The notes under the pieces are model-generated. The model was not told the DNA's origin and made no database searches. It was given only the letters and a program-made list of their open reading frames with translations. 14,641 nucleotides of DNA from positions 1 through 14,641 of the forward strand of contig DAOTXL010000044.1 of NCBI GenBank assembly GCA_034435455.1, given 5' to 3'. This stretch comes from DAOTXL01 sp034435455 (GTDB lineage: Bacteria > Chloroflexota > Anaerolineae > JAAYZQ01). Below, piece after piece: positions 6,401 through 12,687 of this stretch (position 1 is the first letter of the stretch; each line of letters opens with the position of its first letter). A program made the position numbers and the translations under genes.

Positions 6401-6870
6401 AGGTAGCTGTGGTGGGGATAGTATTGCAGCAGCGGCAGGCCGGCCGCCTGGAGTTGGGCCAGCCACTCCGCCCTGGCCGGACCGACAAGCTGCACCAGGC
6501 GCAGGCCGGGACCCCGGCCGGTGGCCTGCATCTCCGCCGGCAGGACCGGTTCCCCGTCAACGAGGGGGTCAAACAGAAAGCCGGTGATCTGGATCGTGCC
6601 TGCTTCGGGGACAGGAATGAAGGGCAGGCCACTGGCCGAGAGGGTGGCCAGGTCGGCCTCGCTCAGTTCAAACCAATAGAAACTGCCATAATCCAGGGCC
6701 AGGGTGGGGTGCAGGCCCAGTTGGTTGAACCGGGCCACGGCCTCGGCTGGAACGCGGACAAAGTGACCGGTGCCCGCACCGGCATCCGGGCTGGCAGCGC
6801 CGATACCCAGGGTGGGCCACAGCAGGGCCACGATGAGCATCAGAGCCATGAGTGAAAGTCTGTTTCGCAT
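3463..6870 (-). CDS. Secreted subtilisin-like (S8) serine protease with PKD repeats
   Basis: This 1135-residue exported endopeptidase starts with a signal peptide (basic MRNR, hydrophobic core to about residue 22, AAS cleavage region). Residues 30-295 look like a propeptide/inhibitor region. The S8 catalytic domain spans about 300-620, with Asp311 (IVDTGVD), His350 (GGHGTHVAG), oxyanion Asn463 (SAGNSG) and Ser554 (SGTSMAAPHA). A beta-sandwich with a VTVAWSDAPG motif (about 635-760) follows, of the kind found after S8 domains. After a linker come two nearly identical PKD domains (about 860-937 and 945-1022; TWDFG, PVYTYT, ENGCGS) and a third Ig-like unit to about 1112. The protein ends HYIYLPIVIKEPAP, a hydrophobic Y-L-P motif I associate with exported Chloroflexota proteins. 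The start ATG has GGAG 12 nt and GAGG about 5 nt upstream. It probably degrades extracellular protein, with PKD units for binding or spacing. Confidence 0.93.
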   Translation of the reverse strand: MRNRLSLMALMLIVALLWPTLGIGAASPDAGAGTGHFVRVPAEAVARFNQLGLHPTLALDYGSFYWFELSEADLATLSASGLPFIPVPEAGTIQITGFLFDPLVDGEPVLPAEMQATGRGPGLRLVQLVGPARAEWLAQLQAAGLPLLQYYPHHSYLTWATAAQAEAAEALDFVRWQGAVHPGYKINRDLAGLSGRISNVDIMFYNDGNPQATLQAIARLGGRILQFYPSQPDRAFFDAIVELDASAVADVARINTVLWLGYSSPEPALDDEMSSQIVAGNYTNGVPFTGYWTWLNNLGYNGDDVIWAIVDTGVDYQHPDLGPHIVGGYDFPGACTEAGHPGTDCPDGGHGTHVAGIVGGDATAGYTDANGFYYGLGVAPLYHIFAMNSLSAPYWPPSGGWQEHSKRAVLGNAIGGNNSWTTGEGINHGYQASERTHDFMVRDGNFDTPGVAEPFIEVFSAGNSGPGQHTLTAPKEAKNLIVVASSLNYRAGNIDTISTFSSRGPAQDGRWVPTIAAPGQQIASARNDTGGSCTGSGYDIPGTGNLYSYCSGTSMAAPHASGSIVLITDWWRDLNGGADPSPAMTKALLVNGAVDMNEGNAIPNVHEGWGRIHLTNVLDNGVAMIYRDQLDIFDNTGESWGMSVHIPDPGKPFKVTVAWSDAPGAVGANPALVNNLDLIVSHNGNTYYGNHFSGGWSTPGGAPDTLNNLENVYIQNPGDSAIITVQATNLPGDGIPFSGDTTDQDFALVCYNCTVQPDFTLSVEPTSLDLCIPDEAVYTVTVDTILGFSEPITFHTVGEPTGTTVQFNPNPLTPPGTTVLTLGNTGMAAPGSYAIEIVGVAPTVTHTVTVGLNLSISPTVDLSSDSPVELGHGMHFTATATGTPPPAYTWDFGGPGYGVGLTGPTPVYTYTQPGIYTVTVTVENGCGSNRAAQTVEVLCYEAAVEVTSDSPALPGEPVAFTATVTGTPPFAYTWDFGGPGYGVGLTGPTPVYTYTSPGDFTVVVTAENGCGSDQAWTAVTVTPPCTAVTGVSLTLVTTGTVYPGDQVVFSADLTPDDFTPPYSYTLNVGPVMTSTADPLVFPLTFTVPGTYPIGIAIWNCAMTEAVTSTVEVVVEEPPQRFHYIYLPIVIKEPAP
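3887..4209 (-). repeat. Duplicated 71-bp DNA segment inside the protease PKD region
   Basis: Bases 3887-3957 and 4139-4209 are the same 71-bp sequence with only two differences that I count, 252 bp apart. They encode the TWDFGGPGYGVGLTGPTPVYTY segment of each PKD domain. Near identity at the DNA level while flanking codons differ suggests recent duplication or gene conversion between neighbouring PKD units. Confidence 0.85.
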
Positions 6871-6989
6871 TGGTCCTCAATCTCCTTTGATGTTTGGTGT
6901 TGATTTTTTCTTTTGGGCATGGTGAAACGGAAAATCAATCGTGAGCTATGGGAACCTACCTCCTTTGAAAATATACGGTATTCCTTGGG

Positions 6990-7139
6990 CAGCCGCGACG
7001 GCTGCCCCTACCTGCAGCCGCGACGGCTGCCCCTACCTGCAGCCGCGACGGCTGCCCCTACCTGCAGCCGCGACGGCTGCCCCTACCTGCAGCCGCGACG
7101 GCTGCCCCTACCTGCAGCCGCGACGGCTGCCCCTGCCCT
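6990..7139. repeat. 25-bp tandem repeat array of hairpins
   Basis: Units start at 6990, 7015, 7040, 7065, 7090 and 7115. The first five are identical 25-mers; the sixth diverges in its last bases. Each contains the palindrome GCAGCC-GCGAC-GGCTGC followed by CCCTACCT, so the array can form six successive hairpins. It lies in the 408-base gap between the lipoprotein stop (7279) and the protease start (6870). Open frames across it (LPLPAAATAAP-type) are simply the repeat read through. It is not a CRISPR, since there are no spacers. In the rest of the gap, 6871-6989 carries the protease ribosome site and no convincing promoter. Confidence 0.92.
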
Positions 7140-7212
7140 TTTCGTCCCTGGGGGTGTGCCAGGGAACAGGACGACTCCTTTGACCACTCCTCTCTCATCG
7201 GACGACCGGTAG

Positions 7213-7252
7213 GGCCGGCTGTCCGGCCTGCCCGGATGGCCTGGAAAGGCCA
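7213..7252. repeat. Paired small inverted repeats downstream of the lipoprotein gene
   Basis: GGCCGG-CTGT-CCGGCC (7213-7228) and TGGCCT-GGAA-AGGCCA (7237-7252) are two adjacent perfect six-base-pair hairpins. They lie 27-66 bases beyond the lipoprotein stop codon. They may end or stabilise its transcript; no T-tract follows, so a classical terminator is not supported. Confidence 0.5.
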
Positions 7253-7278
7253 CCCTACACCCGTTTTCGGGCAGGCTC

Positions 7279-8355
7279 TTAGCGGCCTCGGATCGGCCAG
7301 GTGTAATAGTCTCCGGCATGGACCTCAAGCTCGCCGTTAACCGACCCCCAGGGCGGCGGCGCGTCGATGGTGTAGGTGTAACGGCCGGGGTCCAGGCAGT
7401 ATTCTTTGGTCGCGTTGGCACCGATCTTGAAGGAATCGCTCCAGGAACGATCTCGGGCGGTAAAGGTCACGGTTAACTCGGCGTTAATGTAATTTTGGAA
7501 CAGGTAGCAGCCTTTCTTGGACAATGGCGGAGAGGTGGGTTTGGGGGTCTTGGTCGGCTGAGGTTTGGGTTTCGACGTGGCCGTGGGCGGCAGAGGCGTC
7601 TTGGTCGGCGGAATCGGCGTGGGAGAGGGCTCTACCGGCGTGGCAGTCCATGTCTCAAACGCCCTTTTCCACAGTTGCTGCGCCGTTGTATAATCGGGCG
7701 TAAGCAGGATCATGAAGTAGAGGGTTTGCCCTACCTGCCACAGGACCATGACTCCGTCCCCGTCGCCGAACCGTTCGGAGGAAATGGTGAACCGGGCACC
7801 GATCATATCGCCCGCCTCGCTGCTCTCCGTCGTCAGGTTATCGTAGGCTGTGACGAGCCCCTCGCCGATCAGAGCCTTTTCGAGGATGGGCGAGACCATG
7901 CTTTCTAACAAGGCTGCATCCAGTTGATAGCCGATGAAGGTGTAAAAAACCATTAGCAGGGAGTCTTGGTAGGTCAGGTATACACCGGTTTCATTTTCGG
8001 AATAATCGCTCTCCTGGGGGATTTCCAGGCGAAACGCGCCGGAGGGGTGCTCGTAAGAGACAAAGGTCACGGGTTCTTCGGTGGGCGTGGCTGTCTCGGT
8101 GGGCAGCGGTGTGTCGGTGGGTTCTGGTGTAGCTGTGGCGGTAGCGGTAGGCGGCGGGGTATCGGTCGGTAACGGGGTGGGGGTAAAGGTGGCAGTGACC
8201 GCCACTACTGCCGGTGTGGGTGTAAAGGTCTCGGTGACGACAATGATCTGAGGGGTGGGCGTTGGACCCCCACAGGTGACCAGAAGGCTCAAAACGACCC
8301 CTATCAGCAGCAGACATGGCAGACGCCGGAGTTTACGGCTCTGTTGAGCAGGCAT
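7279..8355 (-). CDS. Predicted lipoprotein with two Thr/Pro-rich linkers (hypothetical)
   Basis: This 358-residue protein is probably anchored to the outer face of the cell membrane. The ATG at 8355 is chosen because AAGGA lies 7 nt upstream and a signal peptide begins there (RKLRR, hydrophobic core, LLVTC28GG lipobox). The longer open frame to 8499 lacks these. Residues 30-95 are a Pro/Thr-rich linker (TPTP, TATATATP). Residues 96-235 form a compact domain beginning FVSYEHPSGAFRLEIP, like lipoprotein domains that read 'y..p...f.i..P..W' in related bacteria. A second Pro/Thr/Lys linker covers 238-278. A small C-terminal beta domain follows (280-358; CYLFQNYINAELTVTFT, GRYTYTI), with Cys283 and Cys320 that could form a disulphide. 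The function is unknown; display of a binding domain on the surface is plausible. Confidence 0.85.
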   Translation of the reverse strand: MPAQQSRKLRRLPCLLLIGVVLSLLVTCGGPTPTPQIIVVTETFTPTPAVVAVTATFTPTPLPTDTPPPTATATATPEPTDTPLPTETATPTEEPVTFVSYEHPSGAFRLEIPQESDYSENETGVYLTYQDSLLMVFYTFIGYQLDAALLESMVSPILEKALIGEGLVTAYDNLTTESSEAGDMIGARFTISSERFGDGDGVMVLWQVGQTLYFMILLTPDYTTAQQLWKRAFETWTATPVEPSPTPIPPTKTPLPPTATSKPKPQPTKTPKPTSPPLSKKGCYLFQNYINAELTVTFTARDRSWSDSFKIGANATKEYCLDPGRYTYTIDAPPPWGSVNGELEVHAGDYYTWPIRGR

Positions 8356-8461
8356 GAGATTTCCTTTCTTGTTACCTAGATTAAAAAAGCGATGTGTCCG
8401 AAAATCTGTCGAGAAAAGCGAGCAGGCTCCCGGACTTTCAGGGCACAACTCCGTCATACCC

Positions 8462-8495
8462 AGGTGCCTGGCGCTTTTACAAGTGCCAGGCACTT
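8462..8495. repeat. Hairpin with two GTGCC-N-GGC[AG]C cores
   Basis: The left arm AGGTGCCTGGCGCTT and right arm AAGTGCCAGGCACTT are near reverse complements around TTACA, and the right arm is itself a perfect palindrome. It lies about 35 bases beyond the stop of the 10267-8531 gene and about 105 bases upstream of the lipoprotein start. The core is the same as at 3258-3268. A terminator role is possible but no T-tract follows on the minus strand. Confidence 0.6.
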
Positions 8496-8530
8496 CCATG
8501 ATATATCAAATCTCGGCAAAAAGCAAACTG

Positions 8531-10267
8531 TCAGGGACAGGCCTGTCGCCAGGCATCCAGATCGCGGTTCTTGAGGATCGCACTCAAGCCCATCGCTGTG
8601 GCCTGGGGACAGACCTGGTTCAGAAACCGGTTGAGGGTCAGTTCGTCGGTGTACTCGGCGGCGAATACAGCTTTGCCGGCGGCAACAAAGGGCGCCATCT
8701 GGTCGCACCATCCCTGAACAAAACAATCTTCGGTCAAGGCCCAGTCAAAATAGGGCAACAGGTCGGCCACCTGCTCGTTATCGTTTTTCAGACCGATGGA
8801 CAGACCCCGCGCATGGGCCTCGTTGGCCAGCCAGAGGTTATAGGCCAGCTGATCCTGATAGGTGAGGGGGAAGCCGGTATCGTTGGTATAGCCGTCTATG
8901 TTGTCCGGCTCGATGCCGTCAAACCCTTTGGCTTTGCATTGGTCAAAGCGGGCGCGCATGATCGGGGCCAGCAGGTCAATCTGGCGGATGTCCAGCCATT
9001 TCTCGCCGGGCCAGCCTTCATAGTCGTTGCCGAGGACCGAAGCCGGGAACAGGTCTGCGTCGGGGCGCCAATCTTCCCAGGAACCGACGCTGATGTAACA
9101 GAGGACCTTCCGCCCCTGGGCGTGCAGCGCGGCCACTGTGCCGGCGTCGTTGTCGAACAGATCGATATCGTACATCTCCACATCGAACGATGGGTCTATG
9201 GGCTGGCCGGTCAATTGCCACTGCCAGGTGGTGTGGACAGGGGGTTGCCACCACCCCGTTTTGAGGATGAGGGGCAGGTAGAGCAAGAGCGTCGGCCTCG
9301 ACGATTGGCGCCACCGGTTGTAAAAGAGGTTCAGCAGGGTGACAAACTCGCCGGTGGCCTTCAGGTTGCCGGCCTGGCTGGGATGGTCGTCGTCGGTGGG
9401 GTATTCCAGCACGTTGGGGCTGTCATCATCGTCGCCGTCGGTCTTGTGTTGGACCAGGCCGTGCCACAGCCGATGGTGGTTGCCGCTTTCCTGGCCCAGG
9501 TCGTTGGTATGGGCGTCGCCGCCGTTGGTGGTGAGGACGTTATAAAAGTCAAACACGGCTACGTTGTGGTATGGGTAGCCATCCAGCCAGTCGTTCACCA
9601 GCCAGTCGTTGAAGGCACGGGCGTTATCGGCCCACGTATCGTCCTGGACTGGTGGGGCGGTGATGACGACAAATAGCCTGTCCTGGCGGGCCTTGAAATA
9701 CTCCAACAGGTCCAGGTAGATACCTTTGGCGTTGGCAACGGTGTGGAATTCTGAGCCGGACCCCTGGCCGCGCAGCGGGTTCTGGTTGATGGGCGGCACC
9801 GGGTCATCCGGGTCCCCCTGCAGGTTCGAGTTGGGGAAGCAGGATTTGAACATCACGATCTCGTTCGGGCCGCCGGGATCGTCCGCCAGGCGGGAATAGC
9901 TGCTGTGCTGATCGCTTTCGGCATACAGGGCGCTCAGGTATGTGCTGCTGCTGGGACCGCGAAACCATTCCCACCAGTTGCCGATGTCGGTCCGGTCGCC
10001 GATGCCATCCGGCCCCCAGCCATAGTTGGTGTCGCTGACGAAGTAGTGGTTGTCCATCAGGGCCAGGCCCAGGCCGCCGTTGTCGTCGGCCAGCCAGTTT
10101 TCGCCGGTGGAGTGGTGGATAAAGATCAGCTTGACCGGCTCGGATGGTGGACTGGGGTCCACGGCCTGGGGAGGCAGGGGGGATGCGGTGGCAGGGAAGC
10201 AGTTCATCAGAAGGAGCACCGCTGCGATCCCCCAAAACAGTTTTGGAGCCCAGATTTGACTTGACAT
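8531..10267 (-). CDS. Exported SGNH-like hydrolase fused to a GH114-like glycosidase domain
   Basis: This is a 578-residue exported protein. The ATG at 10267 has AAGGAGG 5 nt upstream and begins a signal peptide (hydrophobic 9-22, cleavage near ATAS). Residues 45-318 look like an SGNH-type hydrolase: IFIHHS53TG could hold the nucleophile, and D292-D-D-H295-P matches the DxxH block. The assignment is from motifs only and the substrate is unknown. Residues 327-336 (TLLLYLPLIL) are a hydrophobic Y-L-P motif of the type that normally ends secreted proteins in this lineage. Residues 345-578 match family GH114 (endo-alpha-1,4-polygalactosaminidase): TTWQWQLTGQP, YDIDLFD, VLCYISVGSWEDWRPD, then GFDGIEPDNIDGY and LKND, with many conserved acidic residues. 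The protein may deacylate and cut a galactosamine-rich exopolysaccharide. It diverges from the gene at 10412. Confidence 0.85.
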   Translation of the reverse strand: MSSQIWAPKLFWGIAAVLLLMNCFPATASPLPPQAVDPSPPSEPVKLIFIHHSTGENWLADDNGGLGLALMDNHYFVSDTNYGWGPDGIGDRTDIGNWWEWFRGPSSSTYLSALYAESDQHSSYSRLADDPGGPNEIVMFKSCFPNSNLQGDPDDPVPPINQNPLRGQGSGSEFHTVANAKGIYLDLLEYFKARQDRLFVVITAPPVQDDTWADNARAFNDWLVNDWLDGYPYHNVAVFDFYNVLTTNGGDAHTNDLGQESGNHHRLWHGLVQHKTDGDDDDSPNVLEYPTDDDHPSQAGNLKATGEFVTLLNLFYNRWRQSSRPTLLLYLPLILKTGWWQPPVHTTWQWQLTGQPIDPSFDVEMYDIDLFDNDAGTVAALHAQGRKVLCYISVGSWEDWRPDADLFPASVLGNDYEGWPGEKWLDIRQIDLLAPIMRARFDQCKAKGFDGIEPDNIDGYTNDTGFPLTYQDQLAYNLWLANEAHARGLSIGLKNDNEQVADLLPYFDWALTEDCFVQGWCDQMAPFVAAGKAVFAAEYTDELTLNRFLNQVCPQATAMGLSAILKNRDLDAWRQACP

Positions 10268-10348
10268 CTCAGCCTCCTTGCGTATCTGCCTGCCAGGTTC
10301 CCAGACAGGATGCCCGGCCATCCCCTGGCTCGCAGAGCGGACAGGTTG

Positions 10349-10377
10349 TTGACATTCTCCAGGAGCACGGTTACAAT
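10349..10377 (+). promoter_or_regulatory. Consensus sigma70 promoter of the nucleotidyltransferase gene
   Basis: TTGACA (10349-10354, perfect) and TACAAT (10372-10377, one mismatch) are spaced by exactly 17 bases. Transcription would start near 10384, leaving a leader of about 28 bases before the TTG at 10412. This excludes the in-frame ATG at 10310, which lies upstream of the promoter. Confidence 0.82.
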
Positions 10378-10411
10378 CTTCTCAGCACCGACGGGCGGCA
10401 GGGAGGTGGAG

Positions 10412-10990
10412 TTGAACACAACGACGGGCGAACCGCCACGCGATTTGCTCCAGGAGGTAGCCGCGATTGCACCCCGGTACAACCTCGACCAGGTGTATGT
10501 CTTTGGCAGCCGGGCCGAGGAGATCGCCGGACGGATGCGCGGCCGGTCCGTCCCTGTTCCGTGTCCGGCCTCGGACGTGGACATCGGCGTCAAGCCGGCG
10601 GCCGGCTGGCGGCTCAGCCCCAGAGAGCGGGTGGAGATCGCCGTTGCCCTGGAAGACCTCCTGGAAGTACCTCGCGTTGACCTGGTCCCCTTGTCCGAAG
10701 CCGATCCGTTCCTGGCCGTGAATGTAATCCGGGGTGAACTGCTGTACTGTGCCGACCGGGATGCGCAGGCCGAGTATGAGCTGTACCTGTTGCGGCGGGC
10801 GGGTGACCTGGCCGGCTATGCCCGCGCCCGGCTGGACCATATTCTGACAGGAGCAGGGCGATGCCCCCCTCTTTTGCAGGCCAAAGTGATTACCGACTGT
10901 ACCTCCCAATTGGGCGATGTGGAGGCGGTCGTGGAGGCGCTCGTCGCCTGGCTCAAGGCCCATCCGGAAAGGATGGACCGGTCCCTCTAA
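10412..10990 (+). CDS. MntA-type nucleotidyltransferase (minimal nucleotidyltransferase domain), apparently without its HEPN partner
   Basis: This is a 192-residue cytosolic protein. The TTG start has GGAGGTGGA about 2-8 nt upstream and is the first usable start after the promoter. The nucleotidyltransferase core shows G32-S33-R34, then S54-D55-V56-D57 and a third acid D90 in RVDLV, the metal- and nucleotide-binding set of the pol-beta superfamily. Residues 100-146 (AVNVIRGELLY, EYELYLLRRAGDLAGY) match the end of MntA antitoxins, which AMPylate HepT HEPN toxins. A 12-residue insert between GSRA and SDVD is longer than I expect. About 45 extra C-terminal residues (CPPLLQAKVITDCTSQLGDV onward) are not part of the usual domain. 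No HepT-like gene follows; the next gene converges from the other strand. It could be an orphan antitoxin or a general substrate-modifying enzyme. Confidence 0.85.
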   Translation: MNTTTGEPPRDLLQEVAAIAPRYNLDQVYVFGSRAEEIAGRMRGRSVPVPCPASDVDIGVKPAAGWRLSPRERVEIAVALEDLLEVPRVDLVPLSEADPFLAVNVIRGELLYCADRDAQAEYELYLLRRAGDLAGYARARLDHILTGAGRCPPLLQAKVITDCTSQLGDVEAVVEALVAWLKAHPERMDRSL

Positions 10991-10992
10991 CA

Positions 10993-11012
10993 TTCAACAG
11001 CCTGCGGTTGAA
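10993..11012. terminator. Small inverted repeat between convergent genes
   Basis: TTCAAC (10993-10998) pairs with GTTGAA (11007-11012) around an 8-base loop, 2 bases beyond the nucleotidyltransferase stop and 23 bases from the gamma-glutamyltransferase stop. It is short and lacks a T-tract, so termination is only a possibility. Confidence 0.25.
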
Positions 11013-11035
11013 CCCATGCCCGGTCGCCTCTGCGG

Positions 11036-12628
11036 CTAAAACCCGACGGCGCAGCCATCTTTTCGTGGGTCCGAGCCGCCGCACAGCACGCCTCTTTCCG
11101 GGTCTACGGCGATAATGTCGCCGCTGCCAAAGCCGGGGGCAAAGAGCGGTTCGGGTTGCACGACGTGGCCCATGGCGGCCAGCGCCCGGCGCGTCTTGAG
11201 CGGCACACCGGTTTCAAGGGCCACCTGGGGGCTGCCGCGCTCGTCCACGCGGAAGCGGGGGGCATCCAGCGCCGCCTGGGGGCTCAGGCCATAGTCCACC
11301 AGGTTGACCAGCACCTGCAGGTGGCCCTGGGGCTGCATAAAGCCGCCCATCACCCCAAAGCTGAGCCACAGCCGGCCCTGCCGCAGGGCCATGGCCGGGA
11401 TGATGGTGTGATAGGGCCGCTTGCCGCCGGCCAGGGCGTTGGGATGCCCCGGTTCCAGGCTGAAACAGGCCCCCCGGTTTTGCAGGCAGATGCCGGTGCC
11501 CGGCACGACGATCCCCGATCCAAAGCCGTAGTAGAGGCTGTTGATGAACGACACGGCGTTGCCCTGGCCATCGGCGACGGTCAGGTAGACCGTATCCCGG
11601 TGCTCCGGCACGCCGGGGATGGCGAGTTCCAATGCCCGGTCGGGGCGGATGAGGGCGTGGCGCCGGGTGGCGTACTCTTTGGACAGCAGCTCCGCCACCG
11701 GCACCGCCACGACCGCCGGGTCGGCCACATACCGGGCGGCGTCGGCCATGCCCAGGCGCATCGCCTCGATCATCAGGTGCCAGCGGGCGGGGTCAAAATA
11801 GTCCAGCCCGGCCAGGTCATCGCCCTCGATCAGGTTGAGGGCCTGCAGCGCGGCCAGGCCCTGGCCGTTGGGGGGGTGTTCCAGCACCTCCACGTCGCGA
11901 TAGGTGGTGCGGATGGGGGTCTCCCAGGTGGCGGTGTGAGCGGCCAGGTCCTCGGCGGTCAGATAGCCGCCCTTGGCCTGCACACAGGCAGCGATCCTGG
12001 CGGCCAGCGGGCCCCGGTACAAAGCGTCGGCCCCTCCCTCGGCCACCAGCCGGAAGGTACGGGCCAGGTCGGGCTGGCGGTGGAGCTGACCCGGTTTGGG
12101 GGCCGGCAGGTAGACCCGGGCCGCCTCCGGGTCCTGGGCCAGCTTTGCAGCCGAGCGTTGCCAGCCGGCGCTGATCCGCTCGCTGACCGGAAAGCCCTCC
12201 TCGGCGGTGGCGATGGCCGGGGCCAGGCAATCGGCCAGGGTGCGCGTGCCGAAACGGTCCAGCAGCGCCGCCCAACCGCTGGCCGCGCCGGGCACTGTGA
12301 CCGGCAGCGGCCCGGTGAGGGGGATCTCGCGCAGGCCCAGGCGATGGGCCTCGGCCAGGGTAAAGGCAGCCGGGGCGCGGCCACTGCCGTTGAGGGCCGT
12401 CACCTGGCCGCTCCGCGCCTCATAGACCAGGGCAAAGCAGTCCCCCCCGATGCCGGTGGACATCGGTTCGACGACGTTGAGCATGGCAGCGACGGTCACG
12501 GCGGCGTCGGCGGCGTTGCCGCCCTCCATCAACATCCGCAGCCCGGCCAGGGCGGCCAGCGGCTGGCTGGTGGCGACCATGCCGTGCCGGGCCAGCACCG
12601 CCGAGCGGCGGGAAGGGAAGGTGTTCAT
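11036..12628 (-). CDS. Gamma-glutamyltransferase family protein (cytosolic YwrD-like type)
   Basis: This is a 530-residue Ntn-hydrolase. Members cleave gamma-glutamyl bonds (glutathione and related amides) and mature by self-cleavage before a Thr nucleophile. Here the nucleophile is probably Thr346 in EHRDTVYLTVADGQGNAVS, giving a large subunit of about 345 residues and a small one of 185. Other landmarks are the N-terminal HGMVATSQPLA, GGNAADAAV (36-44), MSTGIGGDCF (56-65), NGSGRAP (80-86) and PGAASGWAALLDRFG. Classical enzymes carry an SSGG motif near residue 250; here it is PPNGQGLAALQ, typical as I recall of the YwrD-like branch whose substrate is less certain. There is no signal peptide, so the enzyme should be cytosolic. 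The ATG at 12628 has GGGAGGAGG immediately upstream. The gene follows sppA by 59 bases and is probably co-transcribed. Confidence 0.93.
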   Translation of the reverse strand: MNTFPSRRSAVLARHGMVATSQPLAALAGLRMLMEGGNAADAAVTVAAMLNVVEPMSTGIGGDCFALVYEARSGQVTALNGSGRAPAAFTLAEAHRLGLREIPLTGPLPVTVPGAASGWAALLDRFGTRTLADCLAPAIATAEEGFPVSERISAGWQRSAAKLAQDPEAARVYLPAPKPGQLHRQPDLARTFRLVAEGGADALYRGPLAARIAACVQAKGGYLTAEDLAAHTATWETPIRTTYRDVEVLEHPPNGQGLAALQALNLIEGDDLAGLDYFDPARWHLMIEAMRLGMADAARYVADPAVVAVPVAELLSKEYATRRHALIRPDRALELAIPGVPEHRDTVYLTVADGQGNAVSFINSLYYGFGSGIVVPGTGICLQNRGACFSLEPGHPNALAGGKRPYHTIIPAMALRQGRLWLSFGVMGGFMQPQGHLQVLVNLVDYGLSPQAALDAPRFRVDERGSPQVALETGVPLKTRRALAAMGHVVQPEPLFAPGFGSGDIIAVDPERGVLCGGSDPRKDGCAVGF

Positions 12629-12687
12629 GGCCTCCTCCCGGTCTATTGGGGCGGGTAGCACACCCGCAGCACGAAATCGCCCGGCCT

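Noticed and set aside
2911..6855. Very long plus-strand open frame (1314 codons) opposite the protease
   Set aside because: It is the antisense of a clear S8 protease with all catalytic motifs. Its product is Gly/Val/His-rich with no recognisable domain, and it also runs back through the riboswitch leader and the start of the DUF6062-like gene.
6990..7139. CRISPR array
   Set aside because: Units are contiguous with no unique spacers and no cas genes nearby.
6913..7212. Short plus-strand frames with LPLPAAATAAP repeats
   Set aside because: They are the 25-bp tandem array translated; 25 is not a multiple of 3, so each frame shifts from unit to unit and no stable protein repeat results.
8354..9676. 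Plus-strand open frame of 440 codons opposite the SGNH/GH114-like gene
   Set aside because: No domain, and it crosses the hairpin at 8462-8495 and the antisense of the GH114 motifs.
10310..10411. Upstream ATG at 10310 for the nucleotidyltransferase
   Set aside because: It lies before the consensus promoter at 10349-10377, so it would not be on the transcript. The TTG at 10412 has a good ribosome site.
11156..12658. Plus-strand open frame of 500 codons opposite the gamma-glutamyltransferase
   Set aside because: Antisense shadow in GC-rich DNA; low-complexity His/Gln/Gly-rich product, no domain, and the minus strand encodes a complete enzyme.
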